A DNA stretch of 64,000 bases from CAVRAW01 sp963716135 (GTDB lineage Bacteria; Planctomycetota; Planctomycetia; Pirellulales; JADZDJ01). Every line of letters starts with the position of its first letter. The first letter of the stretch is position 1. Under the pieces are notes generated by a model that had not been told where the DNA came from, did not search any database, and saw only the letters and a list, made by a program, of their open reading frames with translations. The translations under genes were made by a program, and so were the position numbers. Shown here piece by piece: positions 36,950-45,262 of this stretch. The stretch lies in the NCBI GenBank assembly GCA_963716135.1, contig OY970289.1, positions 744,001 to 808,000 of the forward strand, read 5' to 3'.

Positions 36950-37062
36950 TCGACGGCAACAAACGAGCGCGGCGGAACGGCACTAAAGGCGATGCACGTC
37001 GCCGATGGTACGCAGTTTATCGACAGATTCGATTTTGTAAACGATTCCGAACAGCGAACTAA
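36931..37062 (+). CDS. 43-residue basic protein
   Basis: The frame MQLQKLIDGNKRARRNGTKG ... FRTAN starts inside the end of the previous gene and is preceded by GGAG. It is very rich in Arg and Lys, so nucleic acid binding is possible. It is followed after 10 bases by the next gene with a strong ribosome binding site. Confidence 0.45.
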   Translation: MQLQKLIDGNKRARRNGTKGDARRRWYAVYRQIRFCKRFRTAN

Positions 37063-37072
37063 AGGGGCAACA

Positions 37073-37267
37073 ATGCAAGAGCAACTAGAACAATTGATCG
37101 ACAGCGAATCACTATCGGCCGTCGCCGCAGCTATTGCGGCAGTGTGCCGTGAGAAAGCGGAACACTTGCGAAGCGATTGGCAAGATTATATCGCCGCGCA
37201 AGCGTGGGACCGGGCCGCGAAGCATTTTGACGGCGTGGAAAGTGCTGTTGATTATCTCGGACTATAA
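37073..37267 (+). CDS. Hypothetical 64-residue protein
   Basis: The product MQEQLEQLIDSESLSAVAAA... is predicted all-helical and acidic, with DWQDYIAAQAWDRAAKHFDG. The leader AAAGGGGCAACA matches those of neighbouring genes. The family looks like a small phage accessory protein, with no assignable function. Confidence 0.55.
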   Translation: MQEQLEQLIDSESLSAVAAAIAAVCREKAEHLRSDWQDYIAAQAWDRAAKHFDGVESAVDYLGL

Positions 37268-37276
37268 GGGGCAACT

Positions 37277-37522
37277 ATGCGAATCCAAAACTTGCCGGAT
37301 GGCGGCCGAAAACTTTGGTTATCGGCGAACGATACCGAACGATGGGCAACTAAACCGGGAGCATATTGGCCATGCTCCACGCTTCGCGGCCGGCGATTGT
37401 TCGCGGAGTTTGCACGCAATGGTGATTTAGTTGATATGGCGATCGACGGCCGAAACGATATCGATTGCGACGGCAACGAATTTGATGCGATTACATCCGA
37501 TTTTCTAGGGGCGACAAAATGA
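37277..37522 (+). CDS. Hypothetical 81-residue protein
   Basis: The product starts MRIQNLPDGGRKLWLSANDT and contains WPCSTLRGRRLFAEFARNGD. It looks like a small beta-rich protein. The leader TAAGGGGCAACT is nearly the same as in the previous gene. Its stop overlaps the next start (ATGA). Confidence 0.55.
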   Translation: MRIQNLPDGGRKLWLSANDTERWATKPGAYWPCSTLRGRRLFAEFARNGDLVDMAIDGRNDIDCDGNEFDAITSDFLGATK

Positions 37523-37974
37523 AACGAATCAGCAAGGTAAGTATCAAACGAATCTTCGACGAAAGCCCGGACACATCATATATCGGTGAATACTCCGCAA
37601 CGTGGAAAGAAGGAGCGATTGATCGGAAAGAGCGTGGCGATATGCGATGCAGAGATTATCGCTACTTCCTTCCTGCTAACCCTGAATACGCAGAGCAAGA
37701 GTACGCGCGAATGGAATCGCTCTGTAACGGCGATTTTCATTTCATTGGCATACGTGCCGAAGCGGAAATCCAAACGTCCGACGATGGGCGGCACTGGCTT
37801 TGCAATACCATTTCGTCAGGTGGTTTATGGGGCATCGAATCCGATTCTGGCGACGACTATTTCGCGGAAGTAGAACGCGACGAGCTAGCGGCGCTGCGCG
37901 ATGCGTTGACGGAGTTCGGATTTACTGCCGACGAGATTGATGCGGCAATTGGCGATGTCGAACGTATTGCCTAA
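37519..37974 (+). CDS. Hypothetical 151-residue protein
   Basis: The product begins MKRISKVSIKRIFDESPDTS and includes WLCNTISSGGLWGIESDSGD, a pattern I recall from phage and plasmid proteins of unknown function. The acidic C-terminus ends in helices (LAALRDALTEFGFTADEIDA). It overlaps the previous gene by 4 bases, and GGGGCG serves as its ribosome binding site. It is followed by the serine recombinase after 36 bases. Confidence 0.6.
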   Translation: MKRISKVSIKRIFDESPDTSYIGEYSATWKEGAIDRKERGDMRCRDYRYFLPANPEYAEQEYARMESLCNGDFHFIGIRAEAEIQTSDDGRHWLCNTISSGGLWGIESDSGDDYFAEVERDELAALRDALTEFGFTADEIDAAIGDVERIA

Positions 37975-38010
37975 CCGAAAGAATGAAACCGCTCTGGGAG
38001 CAAATCAGAT

Positions 38011-38691
38011 ATGCGAGTGATTAAATACAGTCGAGTATCAACTACCGATCAGGCGGACCACGGAGTTAGTCTAGCGGCGCAGGATGCGAAATTAGACGCA
38101 TACGCGAATTTGTATGATCTTGAGATTGTCGCATCGTTCGAGGATGCCGGCGAATCTGCCAAGAGTCTTAATCGCCCGGGCATAAGACGTGCGCTGGAAA
38201 TGCTGCGGCGTGGCGAAGCGGAGGGGATTTTAATTAGTCGCCTCGACAGACTTACCAGAAATTTGCGCGATTGGTTGTACTTAACCGAAACATTTTTTAG
38301 TGAGCGTGGCGGCAGGCAGTTGTTTTCGGTGGGCGACAGCATCGACACCCGATCAGCCGCCGGGCGATTGGTACTCAATATGCTTCTATCTGTCGCACAG
38401 TGGGAGAGAGAGGCGGTAGGTGAGCGAACAAAATCGGCAATGCAGCATAAGAAGCGCTGCGGAGAGCGTGTCACCCGTAGTGTTTATGGGATGGATGTGG
38501 GTTATGACGGTAAAATGATGATTGTCAATTCACAAGAGCGGGATACTATTGAACGGATGAAACAATGGCGGTCCCGAGGTTTCACCTATCGGGAGATTGC
38601 GGACGAACTGACAGCGTTAGATGTACCTACAAAGCACGGCAAGCGCTGGAATCACGGTACGGTACGGAGGATACTAGGAAATGCCACCTAA
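38011..38691 (+). CDS. Serine recombinase (resolvase/invertase family)
   Basis: This 226-residue enzyme has the catalytic Ser10 in YSRVSTTDQ and the conserved RLDRLTRN motif of the resolvase fold, followed by the long dimer helix (AGRLVLNMLLSVAQWEREAV). The C-terminal part FTYREIADELTALDVPTKHG carries a recombinase-type HTH. It lacks the zinc ribbon and coiled coil of large serine integrases, so DNA resolution, inversion or excision assistance is more likely than phage integration. Its end overlaps the next gene by 11 bases. Confidence 0.85.
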   Translation: MRVIKYSRVSTTDQADHGVSLAAQDAKLDAYANLYDLEIVASFEDAGESAKSLNRPGIRRALEMLRRGEAEGILISRLDRLTRNLRDWLYLTETFFSERGGRQLFSVGDSIDTRSAAGRLVLNMLLSVAQWEREAVGERTKSAMQHKKRCGERVTRSVYGMDVGYDGKMMIVNSQERDTIERMKQWRSRGFTYREIADELTALDVPTKHGKRWNHGTVRRILGNAT

Positions 38692-38884
38692 AAAATCACT
38701 CGCAGATACGATCCGCGATGCGCTTGCGAATTGCGGCAAGAGCCGCAAGGAAATCGCCAAAGCAACGGGCGTCGATGAGCCACAATTGAGCAGGTTTTTG
38801 AACGGTTGCGATTTGCGCTTAGAAACCGCGACTAGGCTCACTGACTATCTCGGGCTTCATCTTGTAGCAAACCGTGGCCGCTGA
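38681..38884 (+). CDS. Small HTH (XRE-like) regulator
   Basis: The 67-residue product contains KSRKEIAKATGVDEPQLSRF followed by LRLETATRLTDYLGLHLV, a classical XRE helix-turn-helix with a short tail. It is similar in size and layout to the 62-residue repressor at 32941-33129. Overlap with the recombinase gene suggests co-regulation. It may act as a second switch protein or control the recombinase. Confidence 0.75.
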   Translation: MPPKKSLADTIRDALANCGKSRKEIAKATGVDEPQLSRFLNGCDLRLETATRLTDYLGLHLVANRGR

Positions 38885-39051
38885 TCGGCACAGCCTTGCG
38901 TAATCCGGTAGAAACGATGAACCATGACAAACAATACAGCGGCGGTATCCGACGCTAGACGACGCGGCAAAGGAATTGTGGGTCAGGGATGGGTCGGGCT
39001 TGGCTGCCTGGGCCGCTAACCGGGGTGACGAAACCGCTTCCGAAATGAATC

Positions 39052-39378
39052 ATGCCAAAGAGTGGTAGATCGCCGAGCCATCATCTCTGTGAACTGCTGG
39101 GCAGCGACGGCAAGCGCTGCGTATTGGTCCTTCGCCCGGGCGAAGATTGGACCGCCGCGGCGGCACGATCGGCTGTGGTACGTGAGTGGATCGCAATGCT
39201 GCCCGAGCCCCCGGTGGTCGATCACACGGTTTGCCCACGGTCGGCGTTTACTGAGGCCGACGCCAAAACGATAGGTGAATTCGTGACTCGCTGCTTAGCA
39301 GAATCGGGCTGCGAAGTGGTCGAAATGCCCGAAAAGTCGCGCTCCGGGGCTTCTCAGAGGCCGGAAACGGCCATCTAG
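39052..39378 (+). CDS. Hypothetical 108-residue protein
   Basis: The product starts MPKSGRSPSHHLCELLGSDG and contains RPGEDWTAAAARSAVVREWI. No ribosome binding site is strong, and no family is recognised. It precedes the long inverted repeat region. The gene call rests mainly on length and a reasonable amino acid composition. Confidence 0.4.
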   Translation: MPKSGRSPSHHLCELLGSDGKRCVLVLRPGEDWTAAAARSAVVREWIAMLPEPPVVDHTVCPRSAFTEADAKTIGEFVTRCLAESGCEVVEMPEKSRSGASQRPETAI

Positions 39379-39540
39379 GGCCATTCTTGATAACAACCGC
39401 GACCTGAGACTTGGTGAGAGCGCGCGCTGTTTTCACGCGTAAATTTATGCTCTCGATTTTTCATCGTCTGGGGAACTCACGCTGTTCTTCTTTGCATAAA
39501 TATATGCATGATTTTCTTTCACGCCGGGCACCGCCGGATC

Positions 39541-39666
39541 AGGTTTGTCCCGGCTGGTCCAGCCTATAACCTTATTGTATCTCAATAGACACACAATTCT
39601 CCCTGGAGAAGTGTGTGTGGAATATAGGAAGGTTAAATAGAAGGCCTGGGCCAGCCGGGACAAACC
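39541..39666. repeat. 126-bp nested inverted repeat
   Basis: The outer arms GGTTTGTCCCGGCTGG (39542-39557) and its exact complement (39651-39666) enclose a second 7-bp pair (TAACCTT 39567-39573, AAGGTTA 39629-39635). An inner 14-bp pair follows (ACACACAATTCTCC 39589-39602 and its one-mismatch complement 39605-39618). The whole can fold into one long three-tier hairpin or cruciform. No gene is convincing in 39379-39966. It could be a replication origin, a structured RNA or a recombination site. Confidence 0.8.
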
Positions 39667-39720
39667 CCTGAGTTGGCCACCTGCCAAGAGGCGGCGACAA
39701 GGGGCCGTGAAAATATATTT

Positions 39721-39760
39721 TGTGCGGAGCTTGTTATGGTACCTTAACAAGCCCCGCACA
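39721..39760. repeat. 40-bp palindrome
   Basis: Two 16-base arms (TGTGCGGAGCTTGTTA at 39721-39736 and its complement with one mismatch at 39745-39760) flank an 8-base centre TGGTACCT. It lies 54 bases from the nested repeat and 290-330 bases upstream of the replication genes. It may be a protein-binding site at an origin. Confidence 0.7.
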
Positions 39761-40050
39761 ACCCCGCGAATTCCGATCGAGAAAACACGGCGTTGTTCAT
39801 AGCCGTTGTTCGGTGTTTGTGAAGGTCGATCACAAGCCCCGCCCATCGCCATTTGACCAAACTTGACGGCTCCTTTTTCCCGCCTAACATACTCTAGCGA
39901 CATGAGTAGTTAGGTCGCTCATCTGTAAGCTAATCACCACGGACCCCATCGGGCAGTCTCTACTCCTTGGTATCAGCGGTCTGGCTGAAAAGTACCAGAC
40001 CCCAGCCGAAAAGCCGGAAAAGTAAATTTCCGGTGGCGGTACTGAGGTAT

Positions 40051-41091
40051 ATGGGGTGTGCTCTATCGGCCCTCATTCGGGGCCAAAAATGGGCAGAGGA
40101 TGCAGCGGTAGAGGGCGAGATCGAAACACTCGCCCGCCCGCGCTTGCTTAGCTCAAACCGACAAATTAGGCGCGATGCGATCGCGCTGTTGGCCGAGTAT
40201 CTCGCGCTACAACGCCAGACGGTCGAAGATTCGGAGAACCGAATCCGCAAGGGAAAATTGCGCGCCAAAAGTGACCACGTACACTCAGGACTGTTCCTCC
40301 CGCGAGGCAAAGACAGCCGCCCGCCCATCGAAGAACTCGCCGACGAACCACATACCTACAAAGAGGTCATGGCAGCGATCGGCAGTGCGAACTGCCGCAG
40401 CCATTACGACAAAAAAGTAATGGACAAGGAGCACTTCGATGCCAAAAGCCCGACGAGCGCACGACGTATCCAACAGGAGCACAAAAAAATGAAAAAATTA
40501 GGTCTATCCAAACGAAGGAAATATGGCCGAGTCGTCAATCGCGTGAAGCCACTCGATAAAGACAACAGCGCCACCGTGTACGCAGATGTAGCTAACCATC
40601 CCGGCAAGCTCCCCGATGAGCCAAACCTGGATCAGCCAAAAAATGCGCGGACTCGCCAGGTGGTCCCGACGGACCCGGACCATCCGCGCGTCTCGCCTTA
40701 CGAGCGCGAGACGGCCGAGGCACAAACAGCCGCGATCGTGCAGCGGATGTTCAATCGCGTCTGTGAACAAGTGGAGATTCCCGGCACGCGAAAGATGCAG
40801 CCCAGAGGGACCGATTTCCAGTGCAGGGTGATGAGTCTATTTCTGTCATGGCGCGGCCGATGGGACAACCCTAACTTATCGCCGCTGGAAAACCAGTTCC
40901 GGTTTATTGCTCGCCAACTATATCACCCCTTCACTGACAAGGCTGTTGCTCAAATCAAAAAATGCCTCAGCGGTATCCTGCGTGACGTGACCGGGCGCGA
41001 GGACATCTCCATCACCGACTTGGAAACACTTAACTCTGACGCCTTTGGTCCCCGTGTCAGCCAACCCGCCGAACCCGGCGCGGCTGCATAA
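40051..41091 (+). CDS. Hypothetical protein upstream of the replicative helicase
   Basis: The product of 346 residues (374 if a TTG at 39967 is used) begins MGCALSALIRGQKWAEDAAV. It is rich in charged residues and has a basic centre (HKKMKKLGLSKRRKYGRVVN), with a folded C-terminal part (MSLFLSWRGRWDNPNLSPLE) about 120 residues long. Its place just before a D5-type helicase and just after strong palindromes suggests a replication initiator or loader, but I recognise no motif. Confidence 0.55.
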   Translation: MGCALSALIRGQKWAEDAAVEGEIETLARPRLLSSNRQIRRDAIALLAEYLALQRQTVEDSENRIRKGKLRAKSDHVHSGLFLPRGKDSRPPIEELADEPHTYKEVMAAIGSANCRSHYDKKVMDKEHFDAKSPTSARRIQQEHKKMKKLGLSKRRKYGRVVNRVKPLDKDNSATVYADVANHPGKLPDEPNLDQPKNARTRQVVPTDPDHPRVSPYERETAEAQTAAIVQRMFNRVCEQVEIPGTRKMQPRGTDFQCRVMSLFLSWRGRWDNPNLSPLENQFRFIARQLYHPFTDKAVAQIKKCLSGILRDVTGREDISITDLETLNSDAFGPRVSQPAEPGAAA

Positions 41092-41179
41092 GTCACCGCG
41101 GTGTTCGCCCCGGCCGGCGCTCCTCACGGGCCGGCCGGGGCATCTTTTCGATCGTGGGGAAAACCGTGAGGAACAGCTA

Positions 41180-42889
41180 ATGAAATACGTTATTGAGTCA
41201 CGTTGCGGTGTCCGTTTCAGCGAGATCGCGCCTGGCCGTGGTCATACCACTACAGTGGACTGGGATAAGGCCGACGAGATCGTGGCCATCCTCGACAATC
41301 TAAGTATGCCCTGCCTGCCAGGGAAAGCCATACTCGGTGCAGAACCCGTTACCGTCGTCATCCTGCCAGAAAAAGACCACGAGCAAGTCGTGAGCTTCCG
41401 CGTACAAACGAAGAAGCGAGTTGCCGGATGGAATCAGCGCGCAAAAGATATCGCGCTCGACATTTCTGTATCTCTACCACAGGACGAACACCATACCGTC
41501 AATCCGAAAGACCCAACGCACCTGATGCGGCAGGTTGTTGTCAACCTATTCTCCACTCAAATCGGAGAAAGTCGAATCGCCACACTAATGTTTTACGAAG
41601 GGTGTCCGTATCAATTCGATGGCAAGTGCTGGCGTAGGAAAACCAGGGACGAAATCTGGCGCGCCGTGTGGAAACAAATCGAGCAAATCTTCGCCGCTCA
41701 CAATGAACGCAGTGACAAACCAGTGTCAATTAGTGGCGGACTTGTCGATGACGTGCTGAGTTCGTTGGAAGCGAATTTGACAACCCGGAAACGATTGGGC
41801 GAGTGGCTAAACGATGATCCACGTGACCCGAGTAATTTATTGGTCTGTGAAAACGGGATTGTCGATTTGGACCGTTATGTAAATGGATTACCCAGCTACC
41901 TGTTACCCCACGACATCAACTTATTCGTTGCGCACACGCTGCCGTGGCCGTTTGACCCGTTAGCGCAGAAGCCGGCGCGCTTTTTCCAATTTCTCGACGA
42001 GCTTTGGTCCGACAAGGACTGTCACTTACTTTTGCAAGAGATTCTCGGATACATCTTAACGTCTCCGTGGCTCCATATTTTCATCGTGTTCATTGGCGCG
42101 ACCCGCGGCGGCAAAAGTACGTTGGGTAAACTCATGTCGCTGCTGGTAGGCAAAGATAATGTCGCCGCTTTGCAACTGCATCGGCTCGCGGATCGGTTTG
42201 CACTGTCGGGTGCAGTAGGCAAGAGACTGTTAATGATGAGCGAAGCCCGCTGGCCCGATCGTGGCTCGCCGGCAATTGAAAACCTTAAGTCGATTAGTTC
42301 GCGCGATCCAATCCAGGTCGATGCAAAGTACCAAAAGCCTATCACCACGTCCGACTGGGGCACACCGGTCATCACAAGCAATCAGCCCCCAACATTTGCC
42401 GACGATAGTGACAGCGTAGTCGTGCGAATGGTCCTGCTCCAATTTCTTGAGTCGTTCGCCGGCAAGGAAGATCACAAGCTATTGGAAAAGTTGGAAGCCG
42501 AGCTACCTGGAATCGTATTATGGGCCGTCGAGGGATGGCACCGATTGCGCAAGAATGGGGGCTACTTCACAGTACCGGGGGGGTCCGCCGCGCTAATCGA
42601 GTCCATTTCGGCGGATGCGTCACCAATCAAAGAATGGGGCGGCGAATGCTGCGCGTTTGGTGACGGCACCAAGGCCAGCAAGCTCGAACTTTACGAAAGC
42701 TACGTGCATTGGTGTTCCACCCATGCCGTCGCACCGCCAAAGGACAGAGTGACATTTAACTCCCAACTCGTAGCAGCGTACCCAAAGTTAAAAAGCGACC
42801 GGATCAGGGCCGGGGAAGAACGGGTGCGCGTCTTTCGGGGGATAGCGCTAAAAACCGAGAAATCAATCGTGGAACAAGAGGCTGCATAG
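41180..42889 (+). CDS. D5-type superfamily 3 helicase (phage/plasmid primase C-terminal domain)
   Basis: The 569-residue protein has a D5_N-like region (NLLVCENGIVDLDRY) followed by an SF3 helicase. Walker A is GATRGGKST (306-314), the Walker B region is GKRLLMMSEARW (348-359), and motif C with its sensor Asn is PVITSNQPP. A winged-helix-like C-terminus (KASKLELYESYVHWCSTHAV) ends it. Such proteins unwind DNA at the origin of phages, satellites and plasmids. The N-terminal 200 residues lack a clear AEP or Toprim primase motif, so priming activity is doubtful. The start at 41180 has AGGAACAG upstream. Confidence 0.8.
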   Translation: MKYVIESRCGVRFSEIAPGRGHTTTVDWDKADEIVAILDNLSMPCLPGKAILGAEPVTVVILPEKDHEQVVSFRVQTKKRVAGWNQRAKDIALDISVSLPQDEHHTVNPKDPTHLMRQVVVNLFSTQIGESRIATLMFYEGCPYQFDGKCWRRKTRDEIWRAVWKQIEQIFAAHNERSDKPVSISGGLVDDVLSSLEANLTTRKRLGEWLNDDPRDPSNLLVCENGIVDLDRYVNGLPSYLLPHDINLFVAHTLPWPFDPLAQKPARFFQFLDELWSDKDCHLLLQEILGYILTSPWLHIFIVFIGATRGGKSTLGKLMSLLVGKDNVAALQLHRLADRFALSGAVGKRLLMMSEARWPDRGSPAIENLKSISSRDPIQVDAKYQKPITTSDWGTPVITSNQPPTFADDSDSVVVRMVLLQFLESFAGKEDHKLLEKLEAELPGIVLWAVEGWHRLRKNGGYFTVPGGSAALIESISADASPIKEWGGECCAFGDGTKASKLELYESYVHWCSTHAVAPPKDRVTFNSQLVAAYPKLKSDRIRAGEERVRVFRGIALKTEKSIVEQEAA

Positions 42890-43040
42890 CGGAAGGGGTG
42901 CATTTCAGGTGAGTCACTTTGGAATCCCGGAATGACGACCACAATCGGCATCGCAGCGCGACGGCCATACTAGCAAACGCCGGGGCGGCGAATGCGAATC
43001 CGTAAGCGGCTGTGCCGCCCCGGCACAATGGAGAATTTAT

Positions 43041-43445
43041 ATGAATGTAGGCAGACAACTAGCAAATTGGTGGTGCAATCACTACTACACCGTGCGGGAT
43101 CAAGCGAAGAAAACCGGACTCAATTTTGAGGACGCCAGCGAGTTCGCCAGCCGCGTGGGGCGTGCTGTACTCGATAAAGCACAAAAATTAGAGGACAACG
43201 ATCGGCTCGTTGAGGATTTTCTGACCCGTATCGTCACCGACAACGACATTCCAAAAACGCTCAACGAAACGCCGACGTGGCACTTAAGGTATCTGCTCTC
43301 GTGTGTAAGCGATGACGAGCATTGGTCCCCTGTGCTAAGAGGCGAGTTGGCGAGACGCACCGATGACATCGCCGATTTGATGAGGCGACTGGTAGAGATT
43401 CCACCGGACATCTGGGCGGCCATCGTCCGAGACAACCTGAACTGA
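43041..43445 (+). CDS. Hypothetical 134-residue protein
   Basis: The product starts MNVGRQLANWWCNHYYTVRD and is predicted all helical and acidic (ADLMRRLVEIPPDIWAAIVR at the end). It has no membrane segment. It follows the helicase by about 150 bases, and the leader has GGAG in AATGGAGAATTTATATG. No family is recognised. Position suggests a role in replication or packaging. Confidence 0.55.
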   Translation: MNVGRQLANWWCNHYYTVRDQAKKTGLNFEDASEFASRVGRAVLDKAQKLEDNDRLVEDFLTRIVTDNDIPKTLNETPTWHLRYLLSCVSDDEHWSPVLRGELARRTDDIADLMRRLVEIPPDIWAAIVRDNLN

Positions 43446-43539
43446 CCGCCTGCTCCATACAAGTTCCACCAGCGCCACGCTGGCAAAACTCGCGCAGCCC
43501 GGCACCAATACGGGCCGCGCACAAATCAACTGTTAAACC

Positions 43540-44016
43540 ATGTCAGAATCTCCCTATCGCCTCGCAACCGAGGCTGACCAAAAACAATTCGATAAAATAT
43601 GCGAGCAAAATCGTGACGCTGACATCGAAGGGTTGATCCACGAAATCAGTCTACTTCAGTGGCTCGTCGGCAAGGCCGCATCGCAACCAAACCCGGACAG
43701 CGGCCTTATCATTAGTGGTGTCGCGGGAATTTCCAAAATCCGAACTCAATTGGAAAAGGCGCGCGTAAGAAACAGCACGCTGCTGTCAGTCGAGGCAGCC
43801 AAAGAAATTGAGCTTGCGTTAATGAAGGCATTTGCACTCGCTGTCGATCGTTTGAATTTGGACGACGATGCCAAAGCAGAATTTATCACGCAAGTCGCCG
43901 AGGAGTTTGACTCAATTATCAGTTCCGCAAAAAATAGCCGGAAATTCATCCGCCGACACGCTTACGATTTGGGCGCTCGGACCAATGATCGGCTCGGCTT
44001 GCCGGAACCAAACTAA
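43540..44016 (+). CDS. Hypothetical 158-residue helical protein
   Basis: The product begins MSESPYRLATEADQKQFDKI and is helical with regular charged residues (EISLLQWLVGKAASQPNPDS, then ISKIRTQLEKARVRNSTLLS). The size and position between a replication helicase and a scaffold-like gene resemble small phage packaging or DNA-binding proteins, but I see no terminase motif. Function unknown. Confidence 0.55.
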   Translation: MSESPYRLATEADQKQFDKICEQNRDADIEGLIHEISLLQWLVGKAASQPNPDSGLIISGVAGISKIRTQLEKARVRNSTLLSVEAAKEIELALMKAFALAVDRLNLDDDAKAEFITQVAEEFDSIISSAKNSRKFIRRHAYDLGARTNDRLGLPEPN

Positions 44017-44149
44017 ATCAGCGGCGTGTTGTCTCGCACCAAGCGCGCCGCACAAATCAACGCAGCACGTTCGTTGCTGCAAACTAGCTAGCGCGTCCAC
44101 CCCAAACGCTTGGCTTCGTTCTTAGAGGGGCACATAGAGGAGTTTTCCA

Positions 44150-44953
44150 ATGAGAAAACATTATCAATCAAAGATTCGTGTTCAATGTTTTGACGATGGT
44201 GGCGGCGATCCGCCAGCGACGTTACCGAATGGCGCACCGGCGTTCACGCCTGAACAGCAAGAGTACGTAAATCGCGTGGCTGCGCTTGAGCGCAGGACCA
44301 CGGAGGCAAAATTAAAGAAGCGATATGAAGGGGTGGACACCCAACTTCAAAATGCACTTTCTGCGGCACAAACCGCTGAAGAACGTGTGGCTGCGTATGA
44401 GGCTGCGAACTTGGAACTGAGCAATTCGCACAAAACTGCCGAACAGCGGTACAACGACGAATTGAATCGCCAATCTAAACTGTCGGCCAAGCAGTTAGCG
44501 GATGCGAACGCTGCCCGCGAAGCAGCGGAGACAAAGTTCCGACGCCATTTGGTGGACGCATCTATCACCGATGCCTCGGTGAAGTACCGTGCCATAAGTC
44601 CCTCGCAAATCCTGCCGCTGGTTCGTGACCGTGCGCGCGTAGTTCCAGTTCTGGACAAAGCCGGACAGCCGACCGGCCAAGATCGTGTCGTCATCGACTA
44701 TGATGGCGTCGATGATGCGGGTACGCCGGTGAAATTGGAACTAACGGCGGATCAGTACCTTGAAAAAATCCGCGCCGATGAAAGCTGGTCGAACTTATTT
44801 GCCAGCGACAAGGTGGGAGGTACGGGTCAGCATTCCGACATTGGTGGATTCGGGCCGAAGCAGTCGGCGGATTTCAATGCACTTCTGCAAAATCCACAGG
44901 AATATATGCGTTTGCGAAAGGAAAATCCAAGGACACTTGGGCTGTCAAAGTAG
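44150..44953 (+). CDS. Scaffold-like phage coiled-coil protein
   Basis: The 267-residue product is organised like a phage capsid scaffolding protein. It has a Gly/Pro-rich N-terminus (DDGGGDPPATLPNGAP) and a long Ala/Glu/Lys coiled coil (about residues 45-125, with ALSAAQTAEERVAAYEAANL). A C-terminal part follows with DYDGVDDAGTPVKLELTADQ and NPQEYMRLRKENPRTLGLSK, a tail type common in these proteins. No capsid gene is adjacent. In known satellites a scaffold or size-redirecting protein acts on the helper capsid. A strong terminator follows directly. Confidence 0.55.
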   Translation: MRKHYQSKIRVQCFDDGGGDPPATLPNGAPAFTPEQQEYVNRVAALERRTTEAKLKKRYEGVDTQLQNALSAAQTAEERVAAYEAANLELSNSHKTAEQRYNDELNRQSKLSAKQLADANAAREAAETKFRRHLVDASITDASVKYRAISPSQILPLVRDRARVVPVLDKAGQPTGQDRVVIDYDGVDDAGTPVKLELTADQYLEKIRADESWSNLFASDKVGGTGQHSDIGGFGPKQSADFNALLQNPQEYMRLRKENPRTLGLSK

Positions 44954-44964
44954 TCACCCATCGA

Positions 44965-44999
44965 AGCCGCCGCAGCAAAACGTTGCGGCGGCTTTTTAT
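44965..44999 (+). terminator. Intrinsic terminator after the scaffold-like gene
   Basis: A 10-bp perfect GC-rich stem (AGCCGCCGCA / TGCGGCGGCT) with a 9-base loop is followed by TTTTTATTTT. This is a textbook Rho-independent terminator and ends the rightward operon. Confidence 0.85.
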
Positions 45000-45016
45000 T
45001 TTCACAGGAACAACAA

Positions 45017-45262
45017 ATGATTGAACAATTACGAAGTGAAGTTTTGCAAATAATCGACAGATTGACGGCCCGCTTGTCGAGATTGCTCACGCGGATCGGC
45101 TCGCTGAATCAGGAGGCATGGGATTTGAATTTCATCACGCCAGAGAACCGCAAGGAAGCCGATCGGTTTCTGCGGGCGGCGTGGCAGGCGAGCGCGAAAT
45201 CGAGCAAGCGATCGGAGCAGCCGCATGTTTGCGAGACTAGACGATGCCTCGCCGTAAGCTAG
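45017..45262 (+). CDS. Hypothetical 81-residue helical protein
   Basis: The product MIEQLRSEVLQIIDRLTARL... is a helical, leucine-rich protein, possibly coiled coil, with a basic tail. It starts after the terminator and overlaps the next gene by 19 bases. I see no promoter. The C-terminal residues (HVCETRRCLAVS) look non-natural, so the real end or even the frame is uncertain. Confidence 0.45.
   Translation: MIEQLRSEVLQIIDRLTARLSRLLTRIGSLNQEAWDLNFITPENRKEADRFLRAAWQASAKSSKRSEQPHVCETRRCLAVS

Noticed and set aside
39445..39903. Open frame of 152 residues on the minus strand
   Set aside because: It crosses the nested inverted repeat and the palindrome, which explain the sequence better; no domain seen.
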